A DNA stretch of 64,000 nt from Clavelina lepadiformis (taxonomy: Eukaryota > Chordata > Ascidiacea > Aplousobranchia > Clavelinidae): the NCBI RefSeq assembly GCF_947623445.1, contig NC_135247.1:1800501-1864500 (forward strand), read 5' to 3'. Below the pieces are notes generated by a model. It searched no databases. It had not been told where the DNA came from and saw nothing but the letters and a program-made list of their open reading frames with translations. Of the stretch, positions 13,501 through 28,600 are shown piece by piece; the first letter of the stretch is position 1; each line of letters starts with the position of its first letter. The position numbers were made by a program, and so were the translations under genes.

Positions 13501-16500
13501 TGTCAGGAACTGCATTTGTACTTGGGATGGCCATATTGAACTTTATCATGCTCGTATCTTTCTTCAAACAAACATAATTCGCTCTGATGCTAACAAAATC
13601 TATACCTGGCCTATCCTAGTGCAGTAAAATGTTAAAGCTTTTTCTTAACTCAAATCCTGTACAAAATCATGAATGAACAATTGTGATAAACAATGAGCTA
13701 GTTTATGATGAGATAAAAGCGCTTACAGGTGTGCAAAACGCACAAAGCCGATCTTTGTGAGGTAATAATGGCAAGTGTGAGGGTAAACAATACAAGCTGG
13801 CATACCATACCAAGCAGCTTAAAAAATAACATAAACATGCAAATTAAAGTGACATTGATAAATGACGGTGAAAGTACCAAGAAATGTACTGCAGTTTCCG
13901 CCAGGCATAATAATCATCAAATATAAGGCAGTTGTTCGCCAGTTGTGCCTTTTATTTGATGAATACCATGAAATGTTTCATCTTAAACGATGGCGGTTGA
14001 AGAACCTACCCGAAATAAGATGGCCTTCTGTAAGCGGGAACTGAAGTCACTTGCACTTTCTTTTTTGTTTCTTTTTGTGCTTTTTCTGTCTTCCTGCTGT
14101 CTTCCAAATTCCTCCATTTTAAGGAAGGCTGCATGCTCTTCTTCTGGTCCTTCCCTGCTTTGCCTGAAGCATAAACATCCAAATTTGCAAACAAAATTAA
14201 TGTAACAAAAAGGATATCACACAGACTACACTAAGACAACAACCACACAAGTTAGAACCCTAGTGCCCCACCACACGATACAGCCAAACAAAAAAACAAC
14301 GTGCTTTTTGATAAAAATTCATTTTTAAAAATAGATAAAACGTTTTAAAGAAGACTTCTACTTGTTTTTGAGGAAATCGTAAAAGAAGCAGCATGTGTTT
14401 CAGTCTCACCTTTCTTTCCGGCATCTTTGAGAGCTTTTTGCTTCTTCTCTGTTTGGATGTCTTCTTTTTCCTGCTCCGACGACAAATCGTTGATGACGGC
14501 TGTCTCCTTTTCTGTCTCTTTCATATTATCTTCTTGCATAGAGAACTCCTGATAAGTATGACATTATGACGTCATTATCGAATGGTGCAGTCGATGAATT
14601 TATTCAGATTTGACTTATATGACGTGGATGCCTTGCAAAAGAACTTACTTTCTTTGCAATGTTGTCAGCAAATTGCCTCGATTTATCACTGAGAAGGGAC
14701 ACCAGATCTTTATAGACTTCGCCTTTCTTTTCAAAGTTCACTGTCTGAGTTTCTTCTTCGAAACCCTGAAAAGCATTCACTGTAAGACAGAAGCAAAACA
14801 ACAACGGAACACTAAAACCAAATGTGTAACTTTGGCTTAAAAAGTATTCTGTCGATAGATGACAGGTCTATTTTACTTCTGCCTTGCCATATGAATGTGT
14901 TATGGCATATTATAAACCAACTATCGATCCTGGTATTTGGTGCGCATTAGCAGCTAAATCCAGAATTACTGTACCCACTACATTTTATCTCAATATTTAA
15001 ACATCATTGAACAAGTTGTATTGTATTATTTATTTTTCGCCATTGACAGTGGAAAGTGAAAAGTATGGTGCTGACCTTGCTGCAGAACGGTATGGAATGG
15101 TGAAGTATATAAATAACAAAAGCTCAATGCAAATACGCCATAATCACAAGTAAAACCTTAGTTAGTTCTACAACAATCGATGGTAGACCCACCCCATTAA
15201 CATAACATCCAGATGTACTCGCTGTAACACAGAATGAGTCGCCATCGTGTGGCTTGATGACGACATAGCAAATATCACCGTGAACTTGTCGCCATGGAAG
15301 AGCACGACACTTGTTTGAGAAAACAAGTTCTGACAAAAATAAACACAAAATCAGACGCACAGCACGAAAAATTTCCTGCATTTTCACACAGAACACTAGT
15401 TTTCTTTGGTTTTCTTGAATATAACAAAACTACATAAAAGCATACCACATACTGCACTGTAACATGCAAGCTATATTATACTGTAAGTAATGTAAATAAT
15501 CCAAAATATATGAAACTCATTCTGTATATCTTGTTCTTAACCTGATTTATGCCAATAGGGAACATAAGAGGATTATAAAACGTTTTTCCGAAAATACGAA
15601 CTTACGAGTAGTGAAATGAATGTCCTTCAAGAGGGTGTTGGGCGCCTCACCAGCGAATGACTGAAGAAGTTCAACCTCAGCATTGACCGCATCTGGACTT
15701 AACCGCACTTTTCTGGAAAACACAGAGACAAAAAGGGACCATTAGGCAAAAAATACAACCATTGCCTTCATTCATAAAAGATATCATCTTAATCTAGTGG
15801 TCAGTAACTCATGGAGCTATATTTTCTTTGTTATAATTTTGTTTACACCACCAGTATGGATTTTAGATATATTTTGATCTTTTAACTTACACTTTTTCAA
15901 TACGATGGTAGAGACAAAAGTGAGTTATGAATGATAAAAAGCCATGCGCTAAGTTCAACCTTACTGTTGGTTAACACAGCGAAATGTGTGATGTGTAACT
16001 GTGATGCAACAATTTAATATTATGACCAAAAAAATGTTCTGAAATCATTTCTTAGCTTATCCCGATAATTTCCATTTTTAGTACGCAACAAATGACAATA
16101 CATTGAAAGTAAGTTTTCATATTCAACAAAGAAGGCTTGCGAATTCTGCTACCCCTAATGCTCATACACTTGTGAGCATTAAAACTTGAGCCTTTTGGAC
16201 AAGCAAGTTTCTCGTGTCAATCAGAAAGACATCCAGGACCAAATGAACAAAGCTTTAGATCACATGACAAAAAATGTGAGATAACTGAAGACACGAAGTG
16301 CAATTAACAACTTCAATGTAATCGGTAAGAATAAAACGCAGATTGGTATGATTGGTATGATATGGTCTTTGCAATGACATTTCGGCTTAACTTGGTGTTC
16401 ATTTGATGGAAGTTATACCCGGTCGGTTCGTTCAATCTTTAAGATTGCTAACCACCGTCATCAACTACCAAAAACCAGTTGTGTATTAGTTAATATAACT

Positions 16501-18251
16501 ACAAAGTTATGGCAGGCCTCACTTGGAAATTTCCCGAAAGCATGAATTGAGAAGCTTCATGTCAAACTCATTGACGATCAGAAGAAGCCGCAGTCTCACA
16601 GCACCTTCTGCACTGTCATCGGATTTGCTCTGTGTGGTTGCAATATGTGTTACTGGAGCAGTAATTATTGCAAAGAACTGAGTGTCTTAATTGTGTAAGA
16701 TAGCATTGATATAATTTCTCTTTTCTGGAATAAACCAAATAAACAACATGTCTTTATAAATATCTAGGAGATTTATGAAACGACTATAATAATTGACTTC
16801 ACTGATAAACTGTGTCATTCATGAAACAAGCAAAAATAATGACCATGAGGCTTGAGACAGTCAAGTATTAAAAACCGATTTTTAAAAATGCTCCCACCTT
16901 TTCCACCATCCGGATGAGAGTAGAATCTTCAGAATCAACAGTTGCGAACCCTGGACCAAGAATTTTCACCAGAGGGTCTCGGTTTGCTGACAATATATTC
17001 AGCAAGCATATTAAGTATAAAAAATGTTCATATTTTATGACATAATATCATGCTAAAAGCTTGGCACTTAAAAACCACTATCACATGCTTTGGCCTTACT
17101 TTCCCATAAATAATTAAATTTAAAAGTAATGTGCTCCTGGTCCAGTTATAAACATCAAAATTCAGAGTCAAACATATATTTAAATTTTTTCTGATATTAC
17201 AATTCTTAATTTGCTTGTTTACTTTTGGTAAGTACTTTAAAAGTGCACAGTTTAAATTGTTGAAAGTGTAATTCAGATTGGTTAACACCACAACAGCTGC
17301 TTTTATATTTGCTAACTTGCAACCAATCTGACAGCCAAGAAAAGCATATCTAAAAAATGATAAAAGCTGATAATATGAAAGTAAGAAAGAAATCCAAATT
17401 AAATCACAATTCTACCTTCTAAGCACATCCGTGCTTCATTTAGTCTCTTTTCTTTTGCCATTCGCAAAATGTTAGTAAGCTGTGCAAAACTTTTAACCCG
17501 CAAAACGCCACCAGAAAGTTCCAGCAGAGGATTGCCACTTGCATCTTTGTCATTAGATGTGACAGCGCTATCACTAATTGTACAACTTAAAGTTGAGATG
17601 AAATAAACCATACATCAACAATCAGTACCAAAAATAAAACTTCAAATTGTGATTTGTGGAAGGTACAGAAGCTTTTCAGAACATGTACTTTATTGTATTT
17701 CTCAGCATAGTATATATAATAGTTAAAGGAACAAAGGAGTTCTAAATGATGGGTGAAATGATTTTAAATGGTTGGGTAAAATGGTTTTAAAAACATAAAA
17801 CTTCTAACTCACGAAGCATTGTATCCAGTTGAAAATGAACTTGGTATAATTGAAGTTTCCCAGATCAGAGGATCTTTGAACACAAACCTGCCTTCTTCGG
17901 GATACTTTGAGCTAAATCCTTCCACAAACTATAAAAAAATAAACACGTTTGTGGTCACACAACCTCGATTGTTTAACATTTCCTATGGAGTTTAAGAATG
18001 CAGACACAAAATACAACTAAAACTTTTCTTGGAAAATGTTCATAGTAAAATTAAATAAATTCGTAATAGCATATATGAATACACATATGACTTCATACTC
18101 TTATGAATAAGGAAACAATTCAAACTAATTTTGTTGCTACCTGAATGATATCATTTAGCAGTTTCTCATTCATTGGTGATAATTCAAGCTTTCCTTTTCC
18201 ACTATCGGACGCAGATGTCCATTGAGCCGCACGAGCTAAAGAAGCTCCCAT
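7503..18251 (-). CDS. ODAD2: Outer dynein arm docking complex subunit 2 (armadillo repeat protein ARMC4)
   Basis: ODAD2 anchors outer dynein arms to axonemal doublet microtubules in motile cilia. Twenty exons, in transcript order: 18141-18251, 17813-17928, 17416-17585, 16898-16986, 16523-16629, 15606-15712, 15193-15329, 14649-14765, 14410-14548, 14051-14163, 13452-13561, 12823-13120, 12341-12550, 11433-11660, 11168-11278, 10945-11099, 10408-10650, 8859-9162, 8156-8377, 7503-7616. All junctions keep frame, giving about 1066 residues against 1044 in human. The N-terminus ([14 protein letters not shown]) and the segment with [19 protein letters not shown] match vertebrate ARMC4. A Lys/Glu-rich and then Asp/Glu-rich linker (to about residue 462) precedes tandem armadillo repeats (about 475-1060), including [20 protein letters not shown] and [18 protein letters not shown]. 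The exon 10 donor could instead be at 14057, removing two residues. No frameshift or stop seen. Confidence 0.95.
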
Positions 18252-21200
18252 TTTTTTCAATAAAAAATTAACAAGGTCAAAAATGATTCTAAACAAACAA
18301 CGCAAAGAAAGAGCTTTTCAACATCGGTTATATCATATTAGGCATATATAGCCTATTCAACACTAGACATATATTATATATTTAATGACTTGGTGCAAAA
18401 ATGTGTCAAAATTTGCAAATCATTCCAAACGAAAACCGAAGAGCATTAACTTATAAATGCTATAATATTAATAACCAAAGGTAAGTTAGACACAAACCAT
18501 ACTTGTCAAGAGTAGGATTTTTCTCTGGAATGAAAGAAATAAAAACCAGAAATGAGTAGACTAGGCTATTGCAATAGGCAGAGTTTGGCACAGGCGGACT
18601 CAATACTGCTTTTCATAAGCTTCAGTCCCGATTTTAAAGTGCTTTGTTTTACACTTAATGACTTGGACAGAACTTCTGTGCACTCAATTTTCAAAATCAC
18701 TGACTATCCTTCAGTCCACTGAACAGGTGCAAGTGCCGTTAATGTTTGGAGCAAGGCCATTACAAAGAACACAGGAACTGAGTCGCTTATTGCGAGGCCA
18801 GCGCTCGAACCACTCGGATATCGAGCCGACAACTGAAGCTGCTCAAACGTTTTGTTCTACGATGGTGCACGGTTCTCTACACGGTTTTCTACCATTTACA
18901 TAATTATCCGGATTAAAAAGAGCTGAGCCAAAACCAAGCTCAAAGCTGCGGGTCTAGCCTAAGAGTTTTGTTCCTTTCTAACATAGGCTACCAACAGCGA
19001 TAGGCCTAGCCTACGTACCGGTAAACTGCCAGAAAAACTAAGCTACTTTATAAACCATGAACATAAATCCGATATATAACACTAAAATCTGCAGAAGTTT
19101 CATAATAAAGAACTTAATCATGAGCCTTCCTACATTTATTTTTGCAATTTCGACCTGAAACCAGCGCCAGTCGCAGCGTCTAAAGTTTCTGACCGGATAC
19201 CATGGCAACACTGCGACAGCTAGTGGCTAAACTTTATTTAGTCAGTATTAAATGCAAGCAAAGAGGTGAAAACACTAAAATAATTGCAAGCGTAGAGAAA
19301 AACATTTTTCAGAAACATTACGAAATGATACCGTTTCTTATAAATCATTAAATCCATTACTGCCTAAAACACTTGGAAAAAAAGTGTAGTTATTAAATCG
19401 TATTTCGAATAACACTTAAAAGAATTTCTTCATTGGCAAGTTATGGCAATCGTGTTAAAGGATGAATTTCAACGATATTATAATGCAGCGTACCACGAAT
19501 TTCATCTGAGGATTTCACAATAAAAGGTTTATTTGGTCTTTATTCCCAGCAGACAGTATTTTTAGAGGTTGAGGTTAATGCGTTTGTTAACTGCTGACTG
19601 ATTTTATGTTGTGGTTTCCTTATTGTAGATTACATAATGACTGACTGCATGGGAAAGCCACACGTAGAAATAATCAAGGGCGCATGAAAAGCATCGAACA
19701 TATAATTGTAACACTTCTTCAACTAATAGGCCTATACAGTACTAATCTCCGATCTATCTAAAGCACTTAACAATGTTAGAAACATATTTGCAGGTAAAAT
19801 CGTATTTTATTTACGTATTTACTGACTAAGTTGTATATTCGAATTATTACAATTAATAACTATAAATAATAATACTTATATCAATGATAAGTTGATAACT
19901 AAACAATAAATTAATAATTTCACAATACTAGAGAGATTACGAGGTCAAAGTTCATGAAACATATAAAATAACTTAAGCCAAACTACCCCTTAACAATCAA
20001 GTTTTTGGGAATGGCGAATCCTTTCTTTTTAAACGTTTTCATCTAATATGTTATGCCATAAGTTACCACCATACCGTACTATACGTTTGCCCATTCCAAC
20101 TTGGAAATCTCATACAGCGAGTTGCAATTTACCGTTGTGCTGTAGTCATTATTGTTTGCCTTTTATCTCCATTAAGTCTATTGTTTTCCGTGTGTTTCAA
20201 CGTTTGAAATTATAACTTTTGAACAGAGCAGTTCTTTATACTTTTCCACTTCATTGTAATTTACTTTCACCAACGTCATGATGAAGAATGGTTTGTTGAT
20301 TTTTTGAAACTAGGCTGTCAGCCAAGTAAATACAACATGTTTTAACGGCAGTTGTAGTAGCCTACTTATTGCTTCTTCTTACTTTTTTCTTACTGATTTT
20401 TGAAGCAAAGTCTTTCTCCCGACCTTACACTTTTAAGGAGGAGTGAGGACAGGCAACGAGTCTGTCATTTTTTGAAATTCTAGGTTAGGTACTTTTTATC
20501 ATCAACGCTACTTAAGGAATGTGTTATATTTTATACATACGGTAATTATTCGTTTAAGTTTTGCTTTTTTTATGCCATTTTATAAAACATTTTTCCCTCT
20601 TAAGCACTTGGCATACAAATGAAAGGTATAAAATCGGCTAATGTGTACATGCCTCCTCACAAGATTAATCAAAGACCTCAAACCCAAAATTTCCGAAGAC
20701 GAAGAAACAGACAAACGAAGAAAAAGCTGATTGGAATAAAAGTGATACGTCTTGGCTACTCTAATTTTTGAGTGAGCGCGATTACGCTGGTAAAGTTGCA
20801 ATAAATTTTTTTTTTGCAAAATCTAAAGATAGCAAAAATAAACAATATAAAAATTGACCCCACTTACATGTATTCCTGAACCTCTCCCTGCCAAAGTGCC
20901 AGCAATCCGCATCTGTAAATGATAGAAGGGAATAGAAATGTGCAACTGCAATCGTTTAAAATAGGCTATAATGTTTACAAAAAGCTAGGCTGTGGATTCT
21001 TTAAGGCAATTAGTTTATGGTTTTATACTGATCTACATATCTACGGCACCCACTACCACACTGTAGAATATTTTGACAAACTATTTTTCCAGAAAGCAAT
21101 GAAATTGTACACGCTATGTATATTCAAATTAGTTCTTTAGTAAATATCAAAAGAGAATGGACCAAAATCTGAATGGAAATTAAAGTTTCGCCTCATACGT

Positions 21201-22655
21201 TTCATAAGAAAGACCATAGTCTTTGGCCATTGAAGTTAAGCACGGAAGCATCAGATGTGTAAATTAAATAGGAAAGGCGAGGGCTTGAGAAAAGGAAGTT
21301 TACATTTTGCAAATCCATTTGATGTTTATTTGTTGAATGCCTGTGCTTTGATCCCTGCGGCAGGTCGTGACCTTTCATATGTCACCTTATAGACCACGTG
21401 GTTTGCTTAACGTCATAAAAGAACAAGAGGAACTTTCGTCAACTTGGACTCACAAAATATTTTAACGAAATGATTGGATTAATAACACGAGAGCCAATGA
21501 TTGTAATTTGCTCCTATAATTTGTAAGTTTTTCCTCTTTTTGCGAAACACACCAAATTAATTTTCAACTTAACTTAACTGCTCCCTTCAGAAGCATGAAT
21601 TACTGCTTAAAATGAAGTAAATAAACAATTCCTTGAAAATATTTTAAACAGAAAATAGATTAAGCTGCACTGTTGTGAGACAACCAAACTATCTACGTAT
21701 ACATCTTCCATACATCTTCTAATCCCTCAGCAATGAAGAAAAGTGTAATTTTAGAATACATAAGTCAGTTACCTAAATGCTTCAAGTACACGGTATGACG
21801 TAATTTGGATTTAATTTCTCGCTAGCAGTGGCCAACAGGTCATAAAACGGACCGTCCACACTTTCTAACGTTACAAAGTACGAGCGATTCCATTGTTCAT
21901 GGCGGCAAAGCGGTGAACTTTCATGGCGAGGCGACACCCTCGCAGCACGAGTCTTTTGCCAATTCCTTTGTATTCTGGCACGTTTTACAACTCTGATGTC
22001 ACATGCCGCCCGTGACGTGGTTTGTAACTTCTCCGTCAAAGCCGGTAATTATGATAATGATCAAATTATTTCGTCACAAAAGGACCTTCTCTGGCACTGT
22101 TATTTCTTCTCTTTGTTACGTCATAAAAAAGGACTGCAAAGTGCGAAACTCGTTTCCACCAGTTAACTGTTTTCGAATTACGGGAAAAAATGCGAAGTAA
22201 TGCAATTGTTTTGTGATAACTATGGTTTTGGAGATCTACTGAATAATTAAGGGAGTCTGACCACTTATGCTTGCGTGGTCGCGTTAAAATTACCTTGTTG
22301 TGAAAGTTTCCAAAGAGATTCAAGCTTTTCACCAGCAAATAAAGTATAAATTTTCTTGAAACTTTCGTCGGTGTTGGTCACTGAAACACAAAGTACCGCA
22401 ACTGTTTGTTTGCATGTAGCAAGCATCTGGAAAAAGACGGACAACAGAGTAAACAAGTTTGGCAAACAGGTCTCCGGTTCGACGCGAAACGAAGCGAGAA
22501 GCCATCTACGCTCTGTAGATATATTTCCTTTTTCGTGCAAGTGGCGGCGCCGAGTCTCTAGTGTCAATCAGTATTTGGCCAAGTCTGCAGCTTTGTAAAG
22601 GTTAGAATAAGAGAACGGGTGTGGCAAGCGTCGCGGCGGCAATCAAGTGTTTGTT
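18252..22655. other. Divergent intergenic region between ODAD2 and the UNC5-like gene
   Basis: About 4.4 kb separate the two start codons, and regulatory sequence for both genes presumably lies here. No coding exon is recognised. ORFs at 18658-18903, 20580-20819, 20919-21140 and 22265-22598 (both strands) lack motifs. A tRNA-like half sequence on the minus strand lies near 18785-18835. Confidence 0.5.
18785..18835 (-). repeat. Degenerate tRNA-like fragment (possible SINE head)
   Basis: Read on the minus strand, the segment has a D-arm and A-box-like stretch (CGAGTGGTTCGAGC) followed by an anticodon-arm-like stretch, similar to the 5' half of a serine-type tRNA. No B box or acceptor-stem closure follows, so it is not a functional tRNA gene. 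A decayed tRNA-derived retroposon is the likely source. Confidence 0.25.
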
Positions 22656-25600
22656 ATGGGGCAGATATCGCAAAACTTTCACCTTGTCTTATCAGTTCTG
22701 CTTGCTGTCTTGTTTACCACTCAAGGGAATGGCTTCGTACCAAGAAAAGACAATGGTAAGTTATTTTTAATATTTCAAATCTGATTTGCTTAAAATAATT
22801 TACCTAGCTACGTTTTGTTGATAGTTTAAATACCTTACCTTATCTCTGATATCATTGCTACATAATTTTTATATCAAACAAAGCATATGCTTAAAGGTAG
22901 ATAAGCGTAAACGAAGTCTTTAGACCAAGCAATTTGATTCTTTTTACCTGAATTGGCAAGCAGAATTTCCGATTTGTAGTTGCAAACCCTAAAGCGACAA
23001 AGTATGCTTTAACTTGTGCATACCACAGTTGGCGAGAATAGCGCATTATAATTGGAACCTAAGCCTCGTGCTTAACAACAGTCAATAATTTGGGTGACGA
23101 AAGAGAGTCGCTGCTGCAGTTGAAACTTCAGGCTTGTGCGTTTAATATAGGCCAACATATCTCATCGAAAAACACTTTGCAAAACGTTTGCAGGTTTGTG
23201 TGTGACCTATTAGTTCATTACTATGTTTGACCATCGTTGTATAAGTTTGGTCATTTAAGCATAAAACCTGGCCATGAGACTAATTATGAAGACAAGTTTG
23301 GTCTACTTAAAAAAATATTTTTGTGTTGGGTGTAATTATATTAAACGTATTAACGATTACCGGTATTAAAACCGAATTTAGAAGTCTATACGTACTGCCT
23401 GTATCGTTATAACATTGTCAATTATGTTGGATTTCATCCGATTACTTGGAACAATTTCCTCATCCGCTTAATAAACATCTCCTAGTGTGTCCGCGGATTA
23501 GCCTAATCTTTCTCAAACATGTTTCTTTTCAAGATAATCGGGGTTTGTATTAAGTATACGAAATGGGAAATGAAACAGATAAGAAGGATCATAGTACAAT
23601 GATTATACTTGCAAATGGGATGGAATCTGTTCGAAGTGTGAAGATTGACATATGCTTTCTTATTATTTCTAACCAAGCCTTATCGTTTTGAGCGATAACT
23701 CAAAAAAAAACACAGAAGGCAAACTGTTGTTTCATCTGTGTAAATTATCGAACATGTCATATTACTCCCGTTCCCACAGCATAAGAAAAATTATAATGGC
23801 TCCTTAAGTGCATTTGATATTGCTGCATTAGTGCTTGGGAAATGTAACTGATAACGCACAAAATTGTTGCCCTGACAACACTAATAAAGAGTGACAAGGC
23901 ACATCTGCACTTGACGAATTGACACAAGTGACGCAATAGTAACTGCCACTTCAGTTAGAGCTTGCTGTTCTTGAAAGGAAGTTATAAGTTTAGTATAATT
24001 GTGTAATTTTTTGTAATATGACTATGAAACTATGTGAAAAAACGTGATTAATGGCATATTGTTATTAACGTTATAATCTTTACATTCATATGTCATAAAC
24101 GCGCCTACAATCGCCATTAAAGGTTATGCCATCCGCTGGGAATAACCGTGAGGCCAGCATCCAGTTGTGAATTTGAAACTAAATCAGATTACGAATAAAC
24201 TATTGATTGAACAACTGAGATTAATTCAGTTAGCCAGCCAGTAGCCTTGTAGCACCAAAGTTTACGTCGATTACGAATCACTTTTGCAGGGAGAATTTAA
24301 TAATATGTCGATGCAAGTCAAATTTCGCATGACACTGCACCAGCTAGGCTTAACACAAAGTAGCCTAAGGTATACTGGTACCGCACGGCATGTTGTTTTC
24401 TGATAGCTTTTTGGAATTCACGGAACCAAATGCCAATCCTGGCCAAGTTGCTTTTATTGCTTTTTTGCAGTTAATTTGAAAAGTCGGTTTTCAGTTTTGT
24501 TAGCGTGAAGTTTCATTATGCAACCTAACACTAAAGGATTTTTGGGCTGTAGCTCGAGCATTCTACATCCCCGAATACCCTTAAACTTGTCTTTATGTTC
24601 GCTTGCAACTCTATAACGTCAAAATTACGTTGTCGGTTTTGTAAAGTTATTTATTGCTTGTGTAGACTAAGTTTTCGCCATCAAACGAATTTAACTTAGG
24701 CCTACTGTCCTTGATCAAAATGACGTTGAGGTGGAAAATTAGTCTTATTTTGTTACACACGTTTCTTTCAATGCACCACCCAGGTCAAATGTCAACGTTT
24801 TTCTTCGTAGTCATTGTCAAGCAACCAGGAAACGGAAAACTCAAGTCGATGACGTCAAACTAAAATTGAATTTGAGGGCCTTGCTGTAATTTTCTAAGTT
24901 ATACAATGTGCAATGTAACCCTAGCACGTGTAAGCAACATGCTTGCGTTGCAAAGGCTGGGAAAAGCGAGTTGGTAACCAGGCAAGCCACAGCTTATAGC
25001 GCTTCGCCTAAGGTATTTGAGCGAAGTTGTTTTAAGTCAAAGCAGGACGAGGTTTCATGCTTTTAGGTACAAATCGCCCTCACTTTTGCCAACTCTCCCC
25101 TTTCGTGTAATAAGATTACAGCGTCGAACGCTTTTCGCTGATTAAGATCAAATTGCCCTTGTTTCGGAGCAGGTTATAAAAACAAGAAATTTATCCTTGT
25201 TTACCTTAAATTGCTAGTTCCTTGAGGTGGCGAACACATCAGTATTTTGGTCGTCAAAGCATTTAAAAATTTCAACGTGTTATATTGATACAATTTGGCC
25301 ACTATATGTTACATCGATACCGTGTATATAGCTGCTGTGTTATTTGCACCTACGGGTTCACAACATTAGACAAACGTCAATAACCGAAAGCTGATAAGAA
25401 CACATAACGACGTTGTGCGACTAGAAGAATGTGCGCCAAACTACTTTGCAAAATGTCATGCTGCCAGCCACGTGAACTTTAAGACAGAGTGAAGGACATT
25501 GGATAAATTTAGATTTTTTACAGGCAAACACAATAGAGCATTGTTTTAAAGTGGGAGATAGGTCCTAAAACAACGGAAACGTTTCGATGTTGTTGCCGTT

Positions 25601-28600
25601 TTGTATTGTTACTTGATATTATGTAGTTCACAGTCAGGTACAGCCCTCCAGAACAATCTTGATGTTGTTTTTAAAACCCTGATGTCGGTCACGGTCGTTT
25701 ATTTTACCATGGTTTAGTCTGATCATATTTCAAACCGGGGCGGCCTTGAAAGAGGTCGATTCAAGTGATGGCGGCACCTTGCTTTCAACGGGCTTGTTTT
25801 GCCTCTAAACCTGTCCGTTCTCAATGACCCGAAATTAAGAAAAAAGGGATTTTTTTCCTAGTATAAGAAAAGTTATTTTTACCATGAAAAAGCGCGAGCG
25901 TTGATTTTATTACTTTTCGAGAAACGTGTTAGTTTGTCAAAATTAGTGCCGTCATTTTAAAGCCGAATTTGTACAATATATTTTGCCGTATTTTGTCGAA
26001 ATTTTCCTGATGTCAAATTGCCGTATTACTGAAATTGTTTCGCCGTAAGCGTCTGGTTTTATTTGTTTTGTAAATCGCAGGCGCCACATGTATTTGTGTG
26101 ACATAAAATTATCATTAGCGGGTGACGTTTTATTAATTTATAGCATCAGTAATTCATTTTCAAAGGCGTGTCTGGCTTTAAAATTATAGGGTACTTAATA
26201 CGCAAACAAATTCGTATTAGCTCTTTTTTGACTTGCTGGACTTGCCATCAATTCTTTCAGCAACGTAAAATGTCGCCTATACCGTTAAAAATGACGACAA
26301 AAAAATCAAGTTTTTGTAAATGGATTTGTAAGTTGAAGCGACACTAACCACAAGAGTTTGTTCAGCGTTGGGACACGGACGATAATACGACGATTATCGG
26401 CGCCAACTTACACGATTATCATCGTTGCGACTTGGGACCAAGATAAACAAGATAGAAATTCGCCACTTTCGGTGAATTGGTCCAGTCTGAAACGTGGAGA
26501 CGAGGCAAAACTGTCTCGAGTGTTTGGCGACAGATAGCTGGCGTTTAGTTTATCAATCTGACAACGTGATTTAGGCCTAATACGCGATCAGGCCCATCTG
26601 CTGACAGCACGGTGAATGCCACTCTGAAAAGATACACCCAGAAGTGTCCCTCGATGTCAAATTTTAATTCGCGATACAACAAGAAGGTTTAGAGTTTAGC
26701 AGTTCTTTTTATTCTTTAGTAGCGTACAAAATCCTCCCCAAACAGGCTCAACAGCCTGGATAGACATTTTAAAGGATTACCCTACCCGTCTCGGTGCACA
26801 AATTATGTTTGCGTGAGAAATAGCTGGAAGCAGTCATGACTTATCCATTGGTATGCCCTCGTTACCTGACTTTAGACCTCGCGACCGCAAAACTATTAAC
26901 GAACACTCGAACGTTTTTTTACCCAGCTTACATGACACAGAACTTCCCTTGCAAATGAAAGTCTTTTTTTTCGAAGTTAGTTTGTCTGCCATAACCAGCG
27001 TAATTTCAGGTCGTGATCGTCACGGTCTGCTGAATTCTGAAGCTTCTCTGCTGATAACAATCAACAATTTCGTACAAAGGTTTTTATGAGTTTTTTACCG
27101 CCGTTCAGATATTCCATTTGGCATAAATGGTGCACGACGTGTTAAAATAACTATTTCCTCTTTCGTTGCCTAGTTTCTACGCTTGTGTATAGATTACCAA
27201 CGATCGCTTTATGATCTTGTCATTGGACGCCTTCATGGAAACGAAGCGTTTTAACATTTTTTCGTCTTTCCCAAACGCGGCGCTATTTTGGTCAAAACAT
27301 ATCGGCTTGTGACTAATTCCATGCACTTGGTCGAAAGTAAAAAGCTTTCTGTAATCCCATGCCCCAAGTGGTCATGGTTCACAGGCGAGTGAATTTCTGC
27401 AAGACTTTGGTGGACGCGGTCTGATGGTTTCACTTCTACGACAGATTTTTGCAAAATAGAAATAAACTGACACAGCGCATAGCTGATGTGGCTGCATGGG
27501 ATAGCTTTGCTTTAGGGATCCCGGTTCTGCTTTTTACTTCTGGCAATCTTAAGACTCTGACGTCATGTGGTATCTTCTTGTAGCACTGAAAAATGATTGA
27601 CACTTACCGGGCTGTCTTTGTCGACAGGCAGTCGATCGTTGATCGAAAAACATCAAAACTCGATTTTAAGCGTTGTGTTTTCACAGTCCCCAGACATTAA
27701 AAGCCGCTAAAAAATTTTTCCCATTTCAATATTGCTGTCAATTTTTTTCCTAGATTACCGTGGTTTTTGACAATTATTGAAAATTTTAAGAAAAGTGCGT
27801 TGTTGGCACTGACACAGAAACGTCAAATCTGTCGGCCGGTCATGGCCCTGATAGTTTGAAGATGTGTCAATGTCAGGAACCTTTTGGCTTCTCAGCAAAT
27901 AATTTTGTTTTAAGGGCGCCTGCCATTAGGACGGAATTAAAAATTAATTTTCACAGAATGTTAAAATAAAATTTCGGAAATAAATTTTCATCTTGGCGCC
28001 TCGAACAAAACACGTCATAATAATCGATAAGGAATTAGGTTCAGCCGACGAAAGCTTTACCGTTGATCAGAATGTTTTTGTAAGCTAATTATACGCCTCT
28101 CTTTGCATCAAAGGCTTCGATATGACTTTTGCCAAAATTCATTTTTACCGGAACTTAATAGGAAAACTAGCTGAACACGTGACCTTAAAATGCAATTTAA
28201 TCACCTTCCGCTTTTCCTTGGCAGAAGGCACCGCCATTTTAGACACGCTAAATTCTTTTCACAAAGAGATTCGTAATCAATCTGTAATGTTTCATTTTAC
28301 ACCGAGTTTAGCCATTTGGTGGGTGTTACACTTATCAGGTATTTCTGCGGTTTGTAGTATCACGCTCCTCGATGCCCGGAGCCATGCGACGCTCCCATCA
28401 ATTAAACAACGACTCTTGTGATATCGAATAACTTTGATTATATCAAATGAACGTAAGTCTGCACTAGCCTACAACGCTTAAAAGATTCCTTGCAATTCGC
28501 TACGAGCAAAAAGCGCAACTGCAAATTTAACAGTAAAAAGTTGACCAATTACAGTTCAACGCTTCATCTTTTTATTTTGCTGAAAAGTCACTAAAAAGGT

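Noticed and set aside
18785..18835. tRNA-Ser gene on the minus strand
   Set aside because: Only the 5' half resembles a tRNA; no B box or acceptor-stem closure.
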